Notes: generated from the sequence alone by a model not told the origin. Positions 27,178 through 37,297 are shown, numbered from the stretch's first letter. The stretch is 64,000 nt of DNA from Thiodiazotropha sp040506975 (GCA_965211775.1 OZ242974.1:4650001-4714000); one strand, 5' to 3'. A program made the numbers and translations.

Positions 27178-27579
27178 TCATATCAACTGCCTCATCTGTT
27201 GACGCGACTGCTGGGTACGTCCCGCATATCCCCAGGCATCCGCGGCCACTTCATGAATGACCACATAGCTCGCCTCGGCGAGCGGACCCACTCGATCATT
27301 CATCATTTGATGGATCGCATCGATCATGCCGGCCTTCTCTTCAGCCGTATTCGTACCGGCGGTAATGGTGATATCCACCTGGGCTGCGCGCAGATGATCG
27401 CTGAGCGCTTCCCCTCCAATCGCCCAATTCGCAGATGGCAGCGACTGCACCATAACCGCTGTTACAGATGGGCGCTTACCCATGATCTCCTCAATCAGGC
27501 GAGTCGTCATTCGCTGTAAATCCTGTTGTTGCAACTGGGGCAGCTGCCTGCCTGAAAGTGCGATTGCGATAACTGGCAT
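27178..27579 (-). CDS. 4-oxalocrotonate tautomerase-like protein
   Basis: 133 residues with the N-terminal proline (Met-Pro2-Val-Ile) that acts as catalytic base in the tautomerase superfamily once Met is removed. Two beta-alpha-beta units (residues 2-60 and 65-125) suggest a fused double-length 4-OT-like chain. The substrate is unknown. It diverges from the LysR gene with about 105 AT-rich bases between, a typical arrangement for a LysR regulator and its target. Confidence 0.8.
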   Translation of the reverse strand: MPVIAIALSGRQLPQLQQQDLQRMTTRLIEEIMGKRPSVTAVMVQSLPSANWAIGGEALSDHLRAAQVDITITAGTNTAEEKAGMIDAIHQMMNDRVGPLAEASYVVIHEVAADAWGYAGRTQQSRQQMRQLI

Positions 27580-27684
27580 TGGTTACTCCGAAATATGTAG
27601 TGGCGACATGATCAGACTAGCAACAGAATATTTATTAATAAAATGACTATTTTTTAACCAATACATTTGCAATACTTATATATT

Positions 27685-28530
27685 ATGCCAGTGAATCTTG
27701 AAATCGATCTGTTGAGAAGCCTGGTTGCCATTGCTGATCATGGCGGCTTTTCTCAAGCTGCGAAGCGTTTACATCGCACACAGTCAGCAATCAGTCTGCA
27801 GATGAAACGCCTTGAAGAATCGAGTGGCACTGCATTGTTTCTGAAATCCGGCCGCCGACGTATTCTTACCGAGTCGGGAGAACTGCTGCTTAACTATGCA
27901 CGACGTATCCTGGATGTAAATGACGAGGCTGTGTCCGTACTGCGGCCAGACCCGTTGCAAGGGCACCTGCGATTGGGAGTCGCACAGGATTTCGCCGACC
28001 GGGGCCTGGCGGCCATCCTGGCGCATTTCACCCGCAGCCATCCGGCCGTACGCCTCGATGTTCAGATAGATACCAGTTCACGTCTGGTGGCGGCGATCCA
28101 TGCTGAGCAACTCGATATGGCCGTTGCATTTCAAAGTCCCGGCGATGGCGGTGAATGTCTGGGGCTTTTTCCGTTACAGTGGATAGTGCCCAAAGCTTTC
28201 ATCCGACAACCCTCCCAAATCTTGCCGCTGGTGTTGTTTGCGAACCCATGTCTGTTCCGCTCTCGGGTAGTCAGCGCACTGGACCAAGCCGGAATCCCCT
28301 GGCGGGTTGCCTACACCAGCCCCAGCCTGCCAGGAATTCTCGCCGCTGTAGAGGCCGGTCTGGGAGTTACCGCGAGACTTGCCGGAAAGGGTTTCGGGAA
28401 TTCACAATTGCCGGCGCTCAAGCCTGTGGAGTTGGTCCTCTTTCGCAATCCGCTCCACAACAGTCATGCACTCAACGCACTTGATAATATCATCCGCGAC
28501 TATATAGGGACCGAAGGGATAGGGGCATAA
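27685..28530 (+). CDS. LysR-family transcriptional regulator
   Basis: About 281 residues: winged helix-turn-helix (IDLLRSLVAIADHGGFSQAA, RTQSAISLQMKRLEES) then a co-inducer-binding domain from about residue 85. ATG at 27685 (PVNLEIDLL) fits the family N-terminus better than 27667. It probably regulates the divergent tautomerase gene. The ligand cannot be inferred. Confidence 0.88.
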   Translation: MPVNLEIDLLRSLVAIADHGGFSQAAKRLHRTQSAISLQMKRLEESSGTALFLKSGRRRILTESGELLLNYARRILDVNDEAVSVLRPDPLQGHLRLGVAQDFADRGLAAILAHFTRSHPAVRLDVQIDTSSRLVAAIHAEQLDMAVAFQSPGDGGECLGLFPLQWIVPKAFIRQPSQILPLVLFANPCLFRSRVVSALDQAGIPWRVAYTSPSLPGILAAVEAGLGVTARLAGKGFGNSQLPALKPVELVLFRNPLHNSHALNALDNIIRDYIGTEGIGA

Positions 28531-28758
28531 TCGCTGTCGTCAGTTCCGTTTCGGATCCGTGTAACAACCAAGACTTCAATCCTTCAACCATTCAATTCTA
28601 TCCGGTGTTAAGGCTCTCTGTTATTACACCGATCCACGGCTGATCGGCTCAGCCGATTCGGCAACGCTGCCAAGCGAACACGAATCGTCCCGTCAATTGG
28701 TTTGTTGCCGACTTATCTCTCCCGCGCCTCTCCGGAATAGAGGAGAATGTTCGAAACG

Positions 28759-29802
28759 TTAGCCGGGAAACGCCACTACATGATCCACCGCCAGACGCAC
28801 GCCTATCCTTTCGCCGACCGCATGATCGTGATGACTCTGTACCAGACAGAGCAACTCTGTGCCGTCATCCAGGGAGAGCGTATAGAGATACTCAGCGCCT
28901 TGAAAAACCTTACCAACGATCTTCAGCTTAAAGTCACTCTCGTCATCATGAATGATATCGTCGGGACGCAGCAACAGCTCAACTGAATCCCCCGCCTGAT
29001 GTTGCTGCTTGAAATCGGCGGACATGGTGCCGAGTGCCGATTCGATACGACCACCCGCCAATACCCGTCCCGGGATCATAGCGCCCTGTCCGACAAACTC
29101 CGCCACGAATCGATCCGCCGGCTTGTGGTAGATGTGGTAGCCGCTGTCCCATTGACGTAAACGTCCGCTACCCAATACACCGATGATGTCAGCCAACGCG
29201 AATGCTTCCAATTGATCGTGGGTCACGAGGATCGCTGTCACACCCTCCCTTTTCAATATTGCCCGAACCTCTCCCGCCAACTGTTCCCTCAGCTCCACAT
29301 CGAGACCAGAAAAGGGTTCGTCGAGCAGCAGTATCTCCGGTCTTGGCGCCATGGCCCGGATCAATGCAATCCGTTGTTGTTGCCCACCGGAAAGCTGATG
29401 GGGATATTTATCCTCCAGGCCGCTGAGACCGACCAACACCAACAACTCGCCAACTCGTTGCCGTTGTGACTTTCCACTGATCCCACGCAGTCCAAAGGCG
29501 ACATTCTCCCCAACGGTAAGGTGGGGATAGAGGGCAAAATCCTGAAATACCATGCCGATCCGGCGCTTCTCGGGGGCAAGTGTGTGCCCCGGACGCGAGA
29601 CCTGGCGCCCACGCAGCAGAATCTCTCCCTGGACCAGGGGTTCGAATCCCGCAATGGCTCGCAGCAGGCTAGTTTTGCCGCAGCCACTCGGCCCAAGCAG
29701 GCAACCTATTACACCGCTCTGCAGTTCAAAGCTGACATTGTCCACCACGACCTGGCGGCCATATCGTACGCTGGCGTGTCTGACTTCAAGCTGATTTGGC
29801 AT
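28759..29802 (-). CDS. fbpC: Iron(III) ABC transporter ATP-binding protein
   Basis: 347 residues. Walker A LLGPSGCGKTSLLRAIAG, signature LSGGQQQRIALIRAMA, Walker B EILLLDEPFSGLD and H-loop VTHDQ; the C-terminal TOBE-like domain (FVGQGAMIPGRV, LLRPDDI) is typical of FbpC. It is last of the fbpABC-like operon and overlaps the permease gene by 17 bases. It powers uptake of ferric iron from the periplasm. Confidence 0.92.
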   Translation of the reverse strand: MPNQLEVRHASVRYGRQVVVDNVSFELQSGVIGCLLGPSGCGKTSLLRAIAGFEPLVQGEILLRGRQVSRPGHTLAPEKRRIGMVFQDFALYPHLTVGENVAFGLRGISGKSQRQRVGELLVLVGLSGLEDKYPHQLSGGQQQRIALIRAMAPRPEILLLDEPFSGLDVELREQLAGEVRAILKREGVTAILVTHDQLEAFALADIIGVLGSGRLRQWDSGYHIYHKPADRFVAEFVGQGAMIPGRVLAGGRIESALGTMSADFKQQHQAGDSVELLLRPDDIIHDDESDFKLKIVGKVFQGAEYLYTLSLDDGTELLCLVQSHHDHAVGERIGVRLAVDHVVAFPG

Positions 29803-31462
29803 GGCGGGACCGGGTTATGGTACGACTCAACAGTATCACCGGGAGAATACCCATGACAACAATCGTCAATGCCGCATATGAGGCATCCGCCAACCGTTCG
29901 TCAGAGGCCAATTCATAGGCCCTGACCGCCAGGGTATTGTAATTGAAGGGGCGCAATATCAGGGTGGCGGGCAGCTCTTTCAAGACATCCACAAACACCA
30001 GCAACAGGGCCGTCAGCAGACTCCCTTTCAACATCGGCATATGCACCCTGCGCACAATCTCCCCGGAACCGGTACCCAGTGAACGAGCCACTTCGTCCAT
30101 GGTCGGCCGGATCTTGCCCAATCCCGCTTCAACCGTTTGCAGGGATACCGCCAGAAAGCGTACCAGGTAAGCGAACACCAAGGCGATCAAGGTACCGCTC
30201 AGCAGCAGTCCGGTTGACCAGCCGAACCGTTCTCTAGCCCAGCTATCGAGCAGATTGTCAAAGGAGGCAAAAGGTATCATGACACCGATGGCGATAACCG
30301 TACCCGGTATGGCATAGCCCATTCCCGCCAGCCTCACCGCAAACAGGGTCGACCAGCTCTTCTGTTGCCGTTTCCCGTAACCCAGCAACAGCGCCAACAT
30401 AAGCGCCAGCAGCGAAGCGGTACCCGCCAACACGACTGTATGGCTGATCAGGTTCAAAAAACGGCTGTCGAGACTCCCCTCTGCGGTGGTCAATGCCCAC
30501 CACAAAAGCTGCCCTGCAGGCAGGACGAACCCGAACAACAGCGCCCCTGAACAGATCAGGAAGGCCATCACCGATTGCCTGGCATTCAACTCGAAGCGGG
30601 TCAATGCCTGATGGCGTTGACTGGTATGGTGATAGCGTGCCTGTTTGCGGGAAATTTTTTCCAGCATGATCAAGGCGAACACCACCAGCAACAACATGGC
30701 GGAGAGTTGAGCCGCTGCGGCCGCATTGTTCAGGCCATACCAGGTACGGAATATACCCGTGGTGAAGGTCGAGACGCCAAAATACTGCACCGTACCGTAG
30801 TCGGCCAGGGTCTCCATCAGAGCCAGTGAGAGACCCGCCACGATTGCCGGTCTGGCCAAAGGCAGGGCGACCGTAAAGAAAGTCCGCCAGGGACCGTTAC
30901 CCAGGGTACGGCTGACATCCAGCACACAGATCGATTGCCCCAGAAAGGCGGCTCTCGATAACAGATAGACATAAGGATAGAGCACCAGTGCGAGCATCAA
31001 TGCCGCACCTTCGATGGAACGGATCTCAGGGAACCAGTAGTCGCCGTAACCCCAGCCGGTCCACTCCCGGATCATCGTCTGCACAGGTCCGGCAAAATCG
31101 AACAGACCGGTATAGGTATAGGCAATGATGTAGGCGGGTATCGCCATCGGCAGCAGCAATGCCCATTCGAACACCGATCTCCCGGGAAACTGGCACATAC
31201 TGGTGAGCCAGGCCGTACTGACACCCAACAACAACACACCGATAGCCACACCAACCATCAACAACAGGGAGTTGATGTCATAGTCCCGTAAAACCGTCTC
31301 AGCCAGATGGCGCCAGACCTCACCGGCAGGTTCAAACAGATGGCTGAGTACAACGATCACAGGCACCGCCAGCAAAAACGCTAGCGAGAGTACCGCCACA
31401 CTCCACCCATTCAGCCTGATGGAGAGGTAGGGCCAGGGAAACCGGTTGGCCGCGGGCCGCAC
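29786..31462 (-). CDS. fbpB: Iron(III) ABC transporter permease
   Basis: A 558-residue inner-membrane protein with about 12 hydrophobic helices and two BPD_transp_1 halves, the fused layout of FbpB/SfuB. EAA loops are visible in each half (SRTLGNGPWRTFFTVALPLA and ARSLGTGSGEIVRRVHMPML). The start is GTG at 31462, six bases after the fbpA stop. Confidence 0.92.
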   Translation of the reverse strand: MRPAANRFPWPYLSIRLNGWSVAVLSLAFLLAVPVIVVLSHLFEPAGEVWRHLAETVLRDYDINSLLLMVGVAIGVLLLGVSTAWLTSMCQFPGRSVFEWALLLPMAIPAYIIAYTYTGLFDFAGPVQTMIREWTGWGYGDYWFPEIRSIEGAALMLALVLYPYVYLLSRAAFLGQSICVLDVSRTLGNGPWRTFFTVALPLARPAIVAGLSLALMETLADYGTVQYFGVSTFTTGIFRTWYGLNNAAAAAQLSAMLLLVVFALIMLEKISRKQARYHHTSQRHQALTRFELNARQSVMAFLICSGALLFGFVLPAGQLLWWALTTAEGSLDSRFLNLISHTVVLAGTASLLALMLALLLGYGKRQQKSWSTLFAVRLAGMGYAIPGTVIAIGVMIPFASFDNLLDSWARERFGWSTGLLLSGTLIALVFAYLVRFLAVSLQTVEAGLGKIRPTMDEVARSLGTGSGEIVRRVHMPMLKGSLLTALLLVFVDVLKELPATLILRPFNYNTLAVRAYELASDERLADASYAALTIVVMGILPVILLSRTITRSRHAKSA

Positions 31463-31468
31463 GTCAGA

Positions 31469-32494
31469 TCACTTCCATCCCGCCCGATCCATCATTCGCA
31501 GCGCATCAGGATTGAGCAGACCCAGCTGAGCCAGGTTGAGCCGGTCCATCTTGAAATCGCCCCATCCTTTGAGGAGTTGGTTCGCGTCCACATCTTTTCG
31601 AACCGGATATTCCCCATTCGCCTCGGCATACCAGGCCTGAGAGTCGCGATTGACAAGGAATTCCAGCAGCCTTATTGCATTTTTCCTGTTTTTGGCCGCT
31701 TTGGTCAGGGCCGCCCCACTCACATTCACATGCGCACCCCGACCCTGCTGATTCGGCCAGAAGACTGCCAGTTTCGCCGCGGCATCGCGTTGCGCCTTGT
31801 CCTTGGAGGTCAGCATGCCGGCAAGGTAGTAGGTATTCGCAATGACGATATCACACAGGCCGGCGGCGGCAGCCTTGATTTGATCCCGGTCCCCTCCCTT
31901 GGGTGGTCGCGCGAACTGTTTGACGAAGGCTTTGGCCCAGGTCTCCGTTGCTTCCGCACCATTGGCGGCGATCATCGAAGCCACCAGGGATTGATTGTAG
32001 ATATTGCCTGACGAGCGGATACAGATTCTGTCATCCCATTCAGGGTCTACCAGTGCTTCATAAGTCGATAGTCTCGACGGATCCACCTTTCCCTTGACAT
32101 ACAGGATGGGGCGAGCCCGCAATGAGAGGCCGTACCAGTGGCCGTCCGGATCGCGAAAACTCTCCGGCACCAGGCCCCGAAGGACCCCAGATTCCACCGC
32201 CTGGGTGACCCCCGCCGCTTTTGCCCGATGCAGTCGACCCGCATCGGTGGTGATCAGCATGTCGGCGGGCGTGTTGCGCCCTTCGCTCTGCAGTCGCTGC
32301 AGGAGAGCATCGGCCTTACCGGTGACCAGATTGACCTTGATGCCGGTCTCTTCGCTGAATCGATCGAGCAGCGGTTTGATCAGATTCTCTTTTCTTGCCG
32401 AGTAAAGATTGACGACTTCATCCGCCAGACTCAACGAAGGCACTATAAAGGCCAGCATTAGACTCAACAATATGGATTTTGATACAGGTGACAA
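31469..32494 (-). CDS. fbpA: Iron(III) ABC transporter substrate-binding protein
   Basis: 341 residues with a Sec signal peptide (SILLSLMLAFIVPSLSLA, cut before DEVVNLYSARKE). The adjacent tyrosines in IANTYYLAG correspond to the Fe3+ ligands of FbpA/FutA-type proteins. TTG at 32494 is the probable start because AAGGAGG lies about five bases upstream. A Fur box lies about 50 bases upstream, supporting an iron role over thiamine or phosphonate transport. Confidence 0.92.
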   Translation of the reverse strand: MSPVSKSILLSLMLAFIVPSLSLADEVVNLYSARKENLIKPLLDRFSEETGIKVNLVTGKADALLQRLQSEGRNTPADMLITTDAGRLHRAKAAGVTQAVESGVLRGLVPESFRDPDGHWYGLSLRARPILYVKGKVDPSRLSTYEALVDPEWDDRICIRSSGNIYNQSLVASMIAANGAEATETWAKAFVKQFARPPKGGDRDQIKAAAAGLCDIVIANTYYLAGMLTSKDKAQRDAAAKLAVFWPNQQGRGAHVNVSGAALTKAAKNRKNAIRLLEFLVNRDSQAWYAEANGEYPVRKDVDANQLLKGWGDFKMDRLNLAQLGLLNPDALRMMDRAGWK

Positions 32495-32540
32495 AATGAC
32501 CTCCTTATGAGATCTTCAATAATTGATAACATGGCATATA

Positions 32541-32559
32541 TTAATGATAACGATTATTA
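32541..32559. promoter_or_regulatory. Fur box upstream of the fbpABC-like operon
   Basis: TTAATGATAACGATTATTA resembles the Fur consensus GATAATGATAATCATTATC, with the two arms centred on 32550. It lies in AT-rich DNA upstream of the iron transporter, implying iron-dependent repression. Confidence 0.75.
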
Positions 32560-32639
32560 TTTAGATTAGCAAAATATAATGGCTCAAAGCAACCGGGAGA
32601 GAATTCTGATTGATTCAGATAGTTGATGGGCGGCATGGA

Positions 32640-32773
32640 GTGGCGCTTGCTCACGCCCGATTCGCCGGGACTGGGGCTATTTTTTCCGCCCAACGGCGTT
32701 ATCATTTGATCATTAACTTTGCAGGACGAAAAAAAGTCCCCGCAGAGCCTATTGGATACGTGTTAGCGGGCCC
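32640..32773. repeat. Degenerate MITE-like repeat directly before cobO
   Basis: The right end (GGATACGTGTTAGCGGGCCC, then TA at 32774-32775) and interior (GGGGCTATTTTTTCCGCCCA, GGCGTTATCATTTGATCATT) are recognisable but eroded versions of the family. The left end cannot be placed exactly. The element stops at TA immediately before the cobO ATG. Confidence 0.6.
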
Positions 32774-32775
32774 TA

Positions 32776-33312
32776 ATGAAACAGCGACAAAAGAGAACCG
32801 GCGTAACCCTTGTCCTCACCGGCGAAGGCAAGGGCAAATCATCCAGCGCCTTCGGCACCGCATTCAGGGCGGCGGGATGGAATATGCAGGTACTTGTGAT
32901 TCAGTTCATCAAGGGAAAATGGAAGACGGGCGAACAACAGGCTGCCGCCCGATTTGAGAATATCGAGTGGCATGCCCTGGGTGACGGATTCACCTGGGAT
33001 ACCGATGATCCCGAGCAGGACCGCCGCACCAGCCAGGAGATCTGGCAACTCTGCCAGCAGAAGATTCGCACCCAACATTATGATTTAGTGGTACTGGATG
33101 AGATCAACTACGTCTGCCAGTACGGCTGGATCAGCGGGCAGGAGATTGCAGCCTTCATCCAACAGGAGAAGCCGCCCTGGATGCACCTGATCCTAACCGG
33201 ACGAGGCGCATCCAAAGAGGTCATCGACATCGCAGATACAGTGACAGAGATGAGATTGGTCAAACACGCCTTTGAGCAGGGCATTCATGCCGAACAGGGG
33301 ATTGAGTTCTAG
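32776..33312 (+). CDS. cobO: Cob(I)yrinic acid a,c-diamide adenosyltransferase (CobO/BtuR family)
   Basis: Transfers the adenosyl group from ATP to cob(I)alamin precursors. 178 residues with the modified P-loop LTGEGKGKSSSAFG, QFIKGKWKTGEQ, VVLDEINYVCQYG and LTGRGASKEVIDIADTVTEM, all family features. The ATG is the first possible start downstream of a MITE-like repeat edge and lacks a clear ribosome binding site; the TAG stop is the edge of another repeat. The open frame is therefore bracketed exactly by repeats. No other cobalamin gene is present nearby. Confidence 0.92.
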   Translation: MKQRQKRTGVTLVLTGEGKGKSSSAFGTAFRAAGWNMQVLVIQFIKGKWKTGEQQAAARFENIEWHALGDGFTWDTDDPEQDRRTSQEIWQLCQQKIRTQHYDLVVLDEINYVCQYGWISGQEIAAFIQQEKPPWMHLILTGRGASKEVIDIADTVTEMRLVKHAFEQGIHAEQGIEF

Positions 33313-33342
33313 GGCCTGTTAACACCAATCCGATAGGTTCTG
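33312..33342. repeat. Solo left end of a MITE-like repeat after cobO
   Basis: GGGCCTGTTAACACCAATCC plus about ten further bases matches the terminal repeat of the family, but no interior or right end follows before the convergent gene. TA-G supplies the cobO stop. Confidence 0.7.
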
Positions 33343-33347
33343 TCTGA

Positions 33348-34136
33348 TTATTTACCGTCCAGCAACCGACCGATACCGCCGAGTACGGAACCCTCTCCCT
33401 GATCACCGCCGCCCGATGAAGGCGCGTTCGCCAGGATCCGGTCGGCCATGCGCGAGAACGGGAGACTCTGCAACCAGACGGTACCCTCCCCTTTCAGGGT
33501 CGCCAGGAACATACCCTCGCCACCGAACACCATGGACTTGAGGTTGCCGGCGCGCTGGATGTCGTAATCGATGCCCCCGGTGAATCCGACCAGGCAACCG
33601 GTATCCACCCGCAATGTCTCCCCGGAAAGGCGCTTTTCAATGACCGTACCGCCGGCCTGGATGAAGGCCATGCCGTCCCCCTCCAGGGCCTGCAGGATAA
33701 AACCCTCCCCACCGAACAGTCCCACGCCAAGGCGGCGATTGAATGCGATATCGACCTTGGTGCCGAGGGCCGCACAGAGAAAGGCGTCTTTCTGGCAGGT
33801 CACCTTTTCACCCAGTCGCTGCATATCCAGGGGGACGATATTGCCTGGATAGGGGGCGGCAAATGAGACCCTTTTTTTACCGTTACCCCGATTCGTGAAA
33901 TGTGTGGTAAAGATCGACTCGCCGGTAAAGACCCGCTTGCCCGCAGAAAAGAGCTTTCCCATCAAACCCTCTTCTGCATTGGAACCGTCACCCATCTTGG
34001 TCTCGAAATCGATCCCCTCCTCCATATAGGTCATGGCGCCCGCTTCGGCGATCACCGTCTCGCCGGGATCCAGCTCAACTTCAACCAGCTGCATCTCGGA
34101 TCCGAGGATCTCATAGTCCACTTCGTGGCAACGCAT
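33348..34136 (-). CDS. TIGR00266/AIM24-family protein
   Basis: About 262 residues of beta-rich AIM24-like fold (MRCHEVDYEILGSEMQLVEV, GETVIAEAGAMTYMEEGID, GGTVIEKRLSGETLRVDTG), ending in a short Gly-rich tail (SSGGGDQGEGS). ATG 34136 has AGGAG eight bases upstream. Bacterial members are of unknown function, with occasional links to membranes or stress. Convergent with cobO. Confidence 0.85.
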   Translation of the reverse strand: MRCHEVDYEILGSEMQLVEVELDPGETVIAEAGAMTYMEEGIDFETKMGDGSNAEEGLMGKLFSAGKRVFTGESIFTTHFTNRGNGKKRVSFAAPYPGNIVPLDMQRLGEKVTCQKDAFLCAALGTKVDIAFNRRLGVGLFGGEGFILQALEGDGMAFIQAGGTVIEKRLSGETLRVDTGCLVGFTGGIDYDIQRAGNLKSMVFGGEGMFLATLKGEGTVWLQSLPFSRMADRILANAPSSGGGDQGEGSVLGGIGRLLDGK

Positions 34137-34289
34137 CGATAGCACTCCTTTTTCAAACCAATTGATAGTGTGATTGTCTCTCGGGATTTTTGACTGAAGC
34201 CGTGAAAAATATCAACCACAATGATTAATTATATTATTGTTTTCTGATATACCGCGCCGCTTTTTTCCCATTAACATGCGAGGTAATCC

Positions 34290-35846
34290 ATGTTTCAAAT
34301 CACCTGCCCAGGGAAACAGTGTGTTAAAAACGATGTTCTCTCTGGCCTGACGGTTGCATTGGCATTGGTGCCTGAAGCGGTCGCTTTTGCCTTTGTTGCA
34401 GGCGTGGCGCCATTGGTAGGTCTGTATGCCTCCTTCATGATGGGCATCATAACCGCCGTCATCGGCGGCAGACCGGGGATGATATCCGGCGCCACCGGCG
34501 CGATGGCGGTCGTGATGGTGGCCCTGGTGGCCGAACACGGTATAGAGTACCTTTTCGCAGCTGTCCTGCTGGCGGGGCTCTTGCAGATAAGCGCAGGCCT
34601 GCTGCGCCTGGGTAAATTTATCCGCCTGGTGCCCCACCCTGTGATGCTGGGATTCGTCAACGGGCTGGCTATCGTCATCTTCATCGCTCAGCTGAAACAG
34701 TTCCAGGTTGCCGATGAAAGCGGCGTCATGGTTTGGCTCAGCGGCACACCTTTGTGGATCATGCTGGGATTGGTTGCGCTCACTATGGCGATTATCCACT
34801 TCCTACCGAAACTCACCTCCACTGTTCCGGCTTCATTGGCGGCCATTGTTGCAGTGACCCTGACCGTGATTTTTCTTGATCTGGATACACGCTCAGTTCA
34901 GGACGTGCTGCGTGATCTATCGGGAGATCCGACCGCGACCATTGCGGGCGGACTACCCAGTTTTCATATTCCGCTGGTCCCCCTCTCTTTTAAAACCGTT
35001 CAGATCATCCTGCCCTATGCCGTCATTCTTGCCGGCGTCGGTTTGATTGAATCACTGCTGACCATGAGTCTGATCGATGAGCTGACAGAAACCCGTGGAC
35101 GGGGAAATAAAGAGTGTATCGGCCAGGGCGTCGGCAATACCGTGAATGGCCTGTTCGGCGGCATGGGTGGTTGCGCAATGATCGGTCAAAGCCTGATCAA
35201 TATCAATTCGGGCGGACGCGGCCGTCTGTCTGGAATCTCAGCTGCGCTGTTTCTGCTCACCTTTATCCTGTTCGGTGCAAGCTTGATAGAGATGATTCCC
35301 GTAGCTGCACTGGTCGGCGTGATGTTCATCGTGGTGCTGGGCACCTTTGAATGGGCCAGCTTTCGTCTGCTTGGCCGCATTCCCCTGGCAGACACCTTTG
35401 TGGGAATACTGGTTGCGGTGATAACAGTTCTGACTGATCTGGCGATTGCAGTCATTGTCGGGGTGATTGTCTCCGCCCTGGTGTTTGCATGGGAGCATGC
35501 CAAACAGATGCATGCTGATACTCACATCGACAAATACGGCATCAAATACTACTACCTTCGCGGTCCACTATTTTTTGGTTCGGTGCGGACCTTTGCCGAT
35601 CTGTTTGATCCAAAGAACGACCCGCAGGAAGTGATCGTCGATTTTGCCAATGCCCGCGTTTACGATCACTCGGGTTTGGAGGCCATTGACAACCTGGCTG
35701 AACGTTATATGCGCAGACAAAGGACGCTGCATATCCGCCATTTGAACCAGGAATGTCAAAACCTTCTGGTAAAAGCCGGTGATTTGGTGGAGGTCAATAT
35801 GATGGAAGACCCCGCCTACCGCGTTGCGGACGACAGGGTAGCGTGA
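34290..35846 (+). CDS. SulP-family anion transporter with STAS domain
   Basis: 518 residues. The N-terminal ~410 residues are hydrophobic, with the SulP hallmark NDVLSGLTVALALVPEAVAF and GLYASFMMGIITAVIGGRPG; a C-terminal STAS domain follows (FFGSVRTFADLFD, VIVDFANARVYDHSGLEAID). Family members carry sulfate, bicarbonate or other anions; with a chemoautotrophic context, bicarbonate or sulfate are both plausible and the sequence does not decide. Monocistronic. Confidence 0.9.
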   Translation: MFQITCPGKQCVKNDVLSGLTVALALVPEAVAFAFVAGVAPLVGLYASFMMGIITAVIGGRPGMISGATGAMAVVMVALVAEHGIEYLFAAVLLAGLLQISAGLLRLGKFIRLVPHPVMLGFVNGLAIVIFIAQLKQFQVADESGVMVWLSGTPLWIMLGLVALTMAIIHFLPKLTSTVPASLAAIVAVTLTVIFLDLDTRSVQDVLRDLSGDPTATIAGGLPSFHIPLVPLSFKTVQIILPYAVILAGVGLIESLLTMSLIDELTETRGRGNKECIGQGVGNTVNGLFGGMGGCAMIGQSLININSGGRGRLSGISAALFLLTFILFGASLIEMIPVAALVGVMFIVVLGTFEWASFRLLGRIPLADTFVGILVAVITVLTDLAIAVIVGVIVSALVFAWEHAKQMHADTHIDKYGIKYYYLRGPLFFGSVRTFADLFDPKNDPQEVIVDFANARVYDHSGLEAIDNLAERYMRRQRTLHIRHLNQECQNLLVKAGDLVEVNMMEDPAYRVADDRVA

Positions 35847-37297
35847 TTTACGGCGGTCGAGATCAGCCGTCTTGACCCCGGACAGGACGCACATGTATTT
35901 TTGACATTCTGCTTTTCTCACAATGGAAGAGGTGAAATGTCAGGCGTCAGCTGGATTGACTCAGCCATCCCTACCGACCAGCCCTGTATCGTTTGCGGCA
36001 ACAGACTGGGCAACGCAGTCATCCTCACCGCATCACACTGGCATTCCGATTATGACCAGCTGGAGGTTGCAAGGTGCAGTCAATGCCAAAGCGCATTCAC
36101 GCTAAACGCAAACGAGGTGATCGTTCCCTACCCTTCGGCCGAAACAGTACTGCAAGATCCGAATTTCATCTATCTTATCCATCATTACCTGGAATTGGTT
36201 TCCGGCTTGGATTGGAAACTCCCCCTCCTCGAGCGGCTTCCCTTCAGTCGTTTCAAATCCGTTCTGGAGATTGGCTGTAACGTTGGCGCCACCCTCGATT
36301 ATTGCCGTACAGCTTGGGGTGTTGATGTACTTGGCCTCGAACCTTCCGCCTATGGGGTCAAGGGTGGAGAATTGTTGAATCTGCCGATTGTCAACGCCTA
36401 TACCCATGATGCAGAAGCACTCCGCAACAGGAAATTCAGTTTCATCTATGCAACCGAGGTGCTGGAACATGTTTCAGATCCGCTCGCATTCCTCAAGGAG
36501 TTGCGCACCTATCTGGAACCGGATGGCATCCTGCTCATAACAACCCCCTGCTCCTCGGCGCTGCACAAAGATACCTTGCCCGGTGAGCTCTACGCAGTAC
36601 TGTCACCCGGGTCACACTACTTTCTGCTCTCCCAGAAGCAACTAAAGCGGCTTGCAAAACAGGCCGGTTTCAAACATGCAGATGTAAAGCTGCTCTATCA
36701 GACAAACATTGCCTACCTATCCGACAGGTCGATCGAATTCGATGCCGACCCCGTTGTTGATTCCCGGCTTGCGCACTATCATGCAAGGAAAATAGCTGAG
36801 CGAGCCAATCTCGACAATCGTGTCTATCTCGGGCATTTGATCAATTACTACACCTCCGCCGTCAATAGCGAAATCCCATTCGATAATCCGAGCATTGCGA
36901 AGCAAATCGAGGATCAGCTTTCCCGTCAATTCGAAATCACCCTCGATACGCCTTTAGATTTGGCACAGCGCGTGATTCAGACAGAGTCGATTTTCGACTT
37001 CGGTCAAACAGTCCCCTATTCACTGCCTTCCTATCTCTACAAACGGGCCGAATTTCTCAACAGCGTGGGAGCAACAACTGAACATTGCTACGAGCTGGCG
37101 GCAATAATTGCGGCCAAGGGTTTGCAAATCGACTTCAAGAATCTGTTTCTGTATAACCAGATCCTGCGGCTGTCGCTACAGCAGATTGATACGCTCCATA
37201 ATAGTTCTCCGGAAACAAACCCTGTCAGCCGCCAGTTGCGAAACATGACCGAATCCATAACCACGACTATACCTGAACTGAATCAAGCACCACTTAG

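Noticed and set aside
32640..32775. Cobalamin riboswitch before cobO
   Set aside because: The sequence belongs to the MITE-like family and I see no B12-box-like core.
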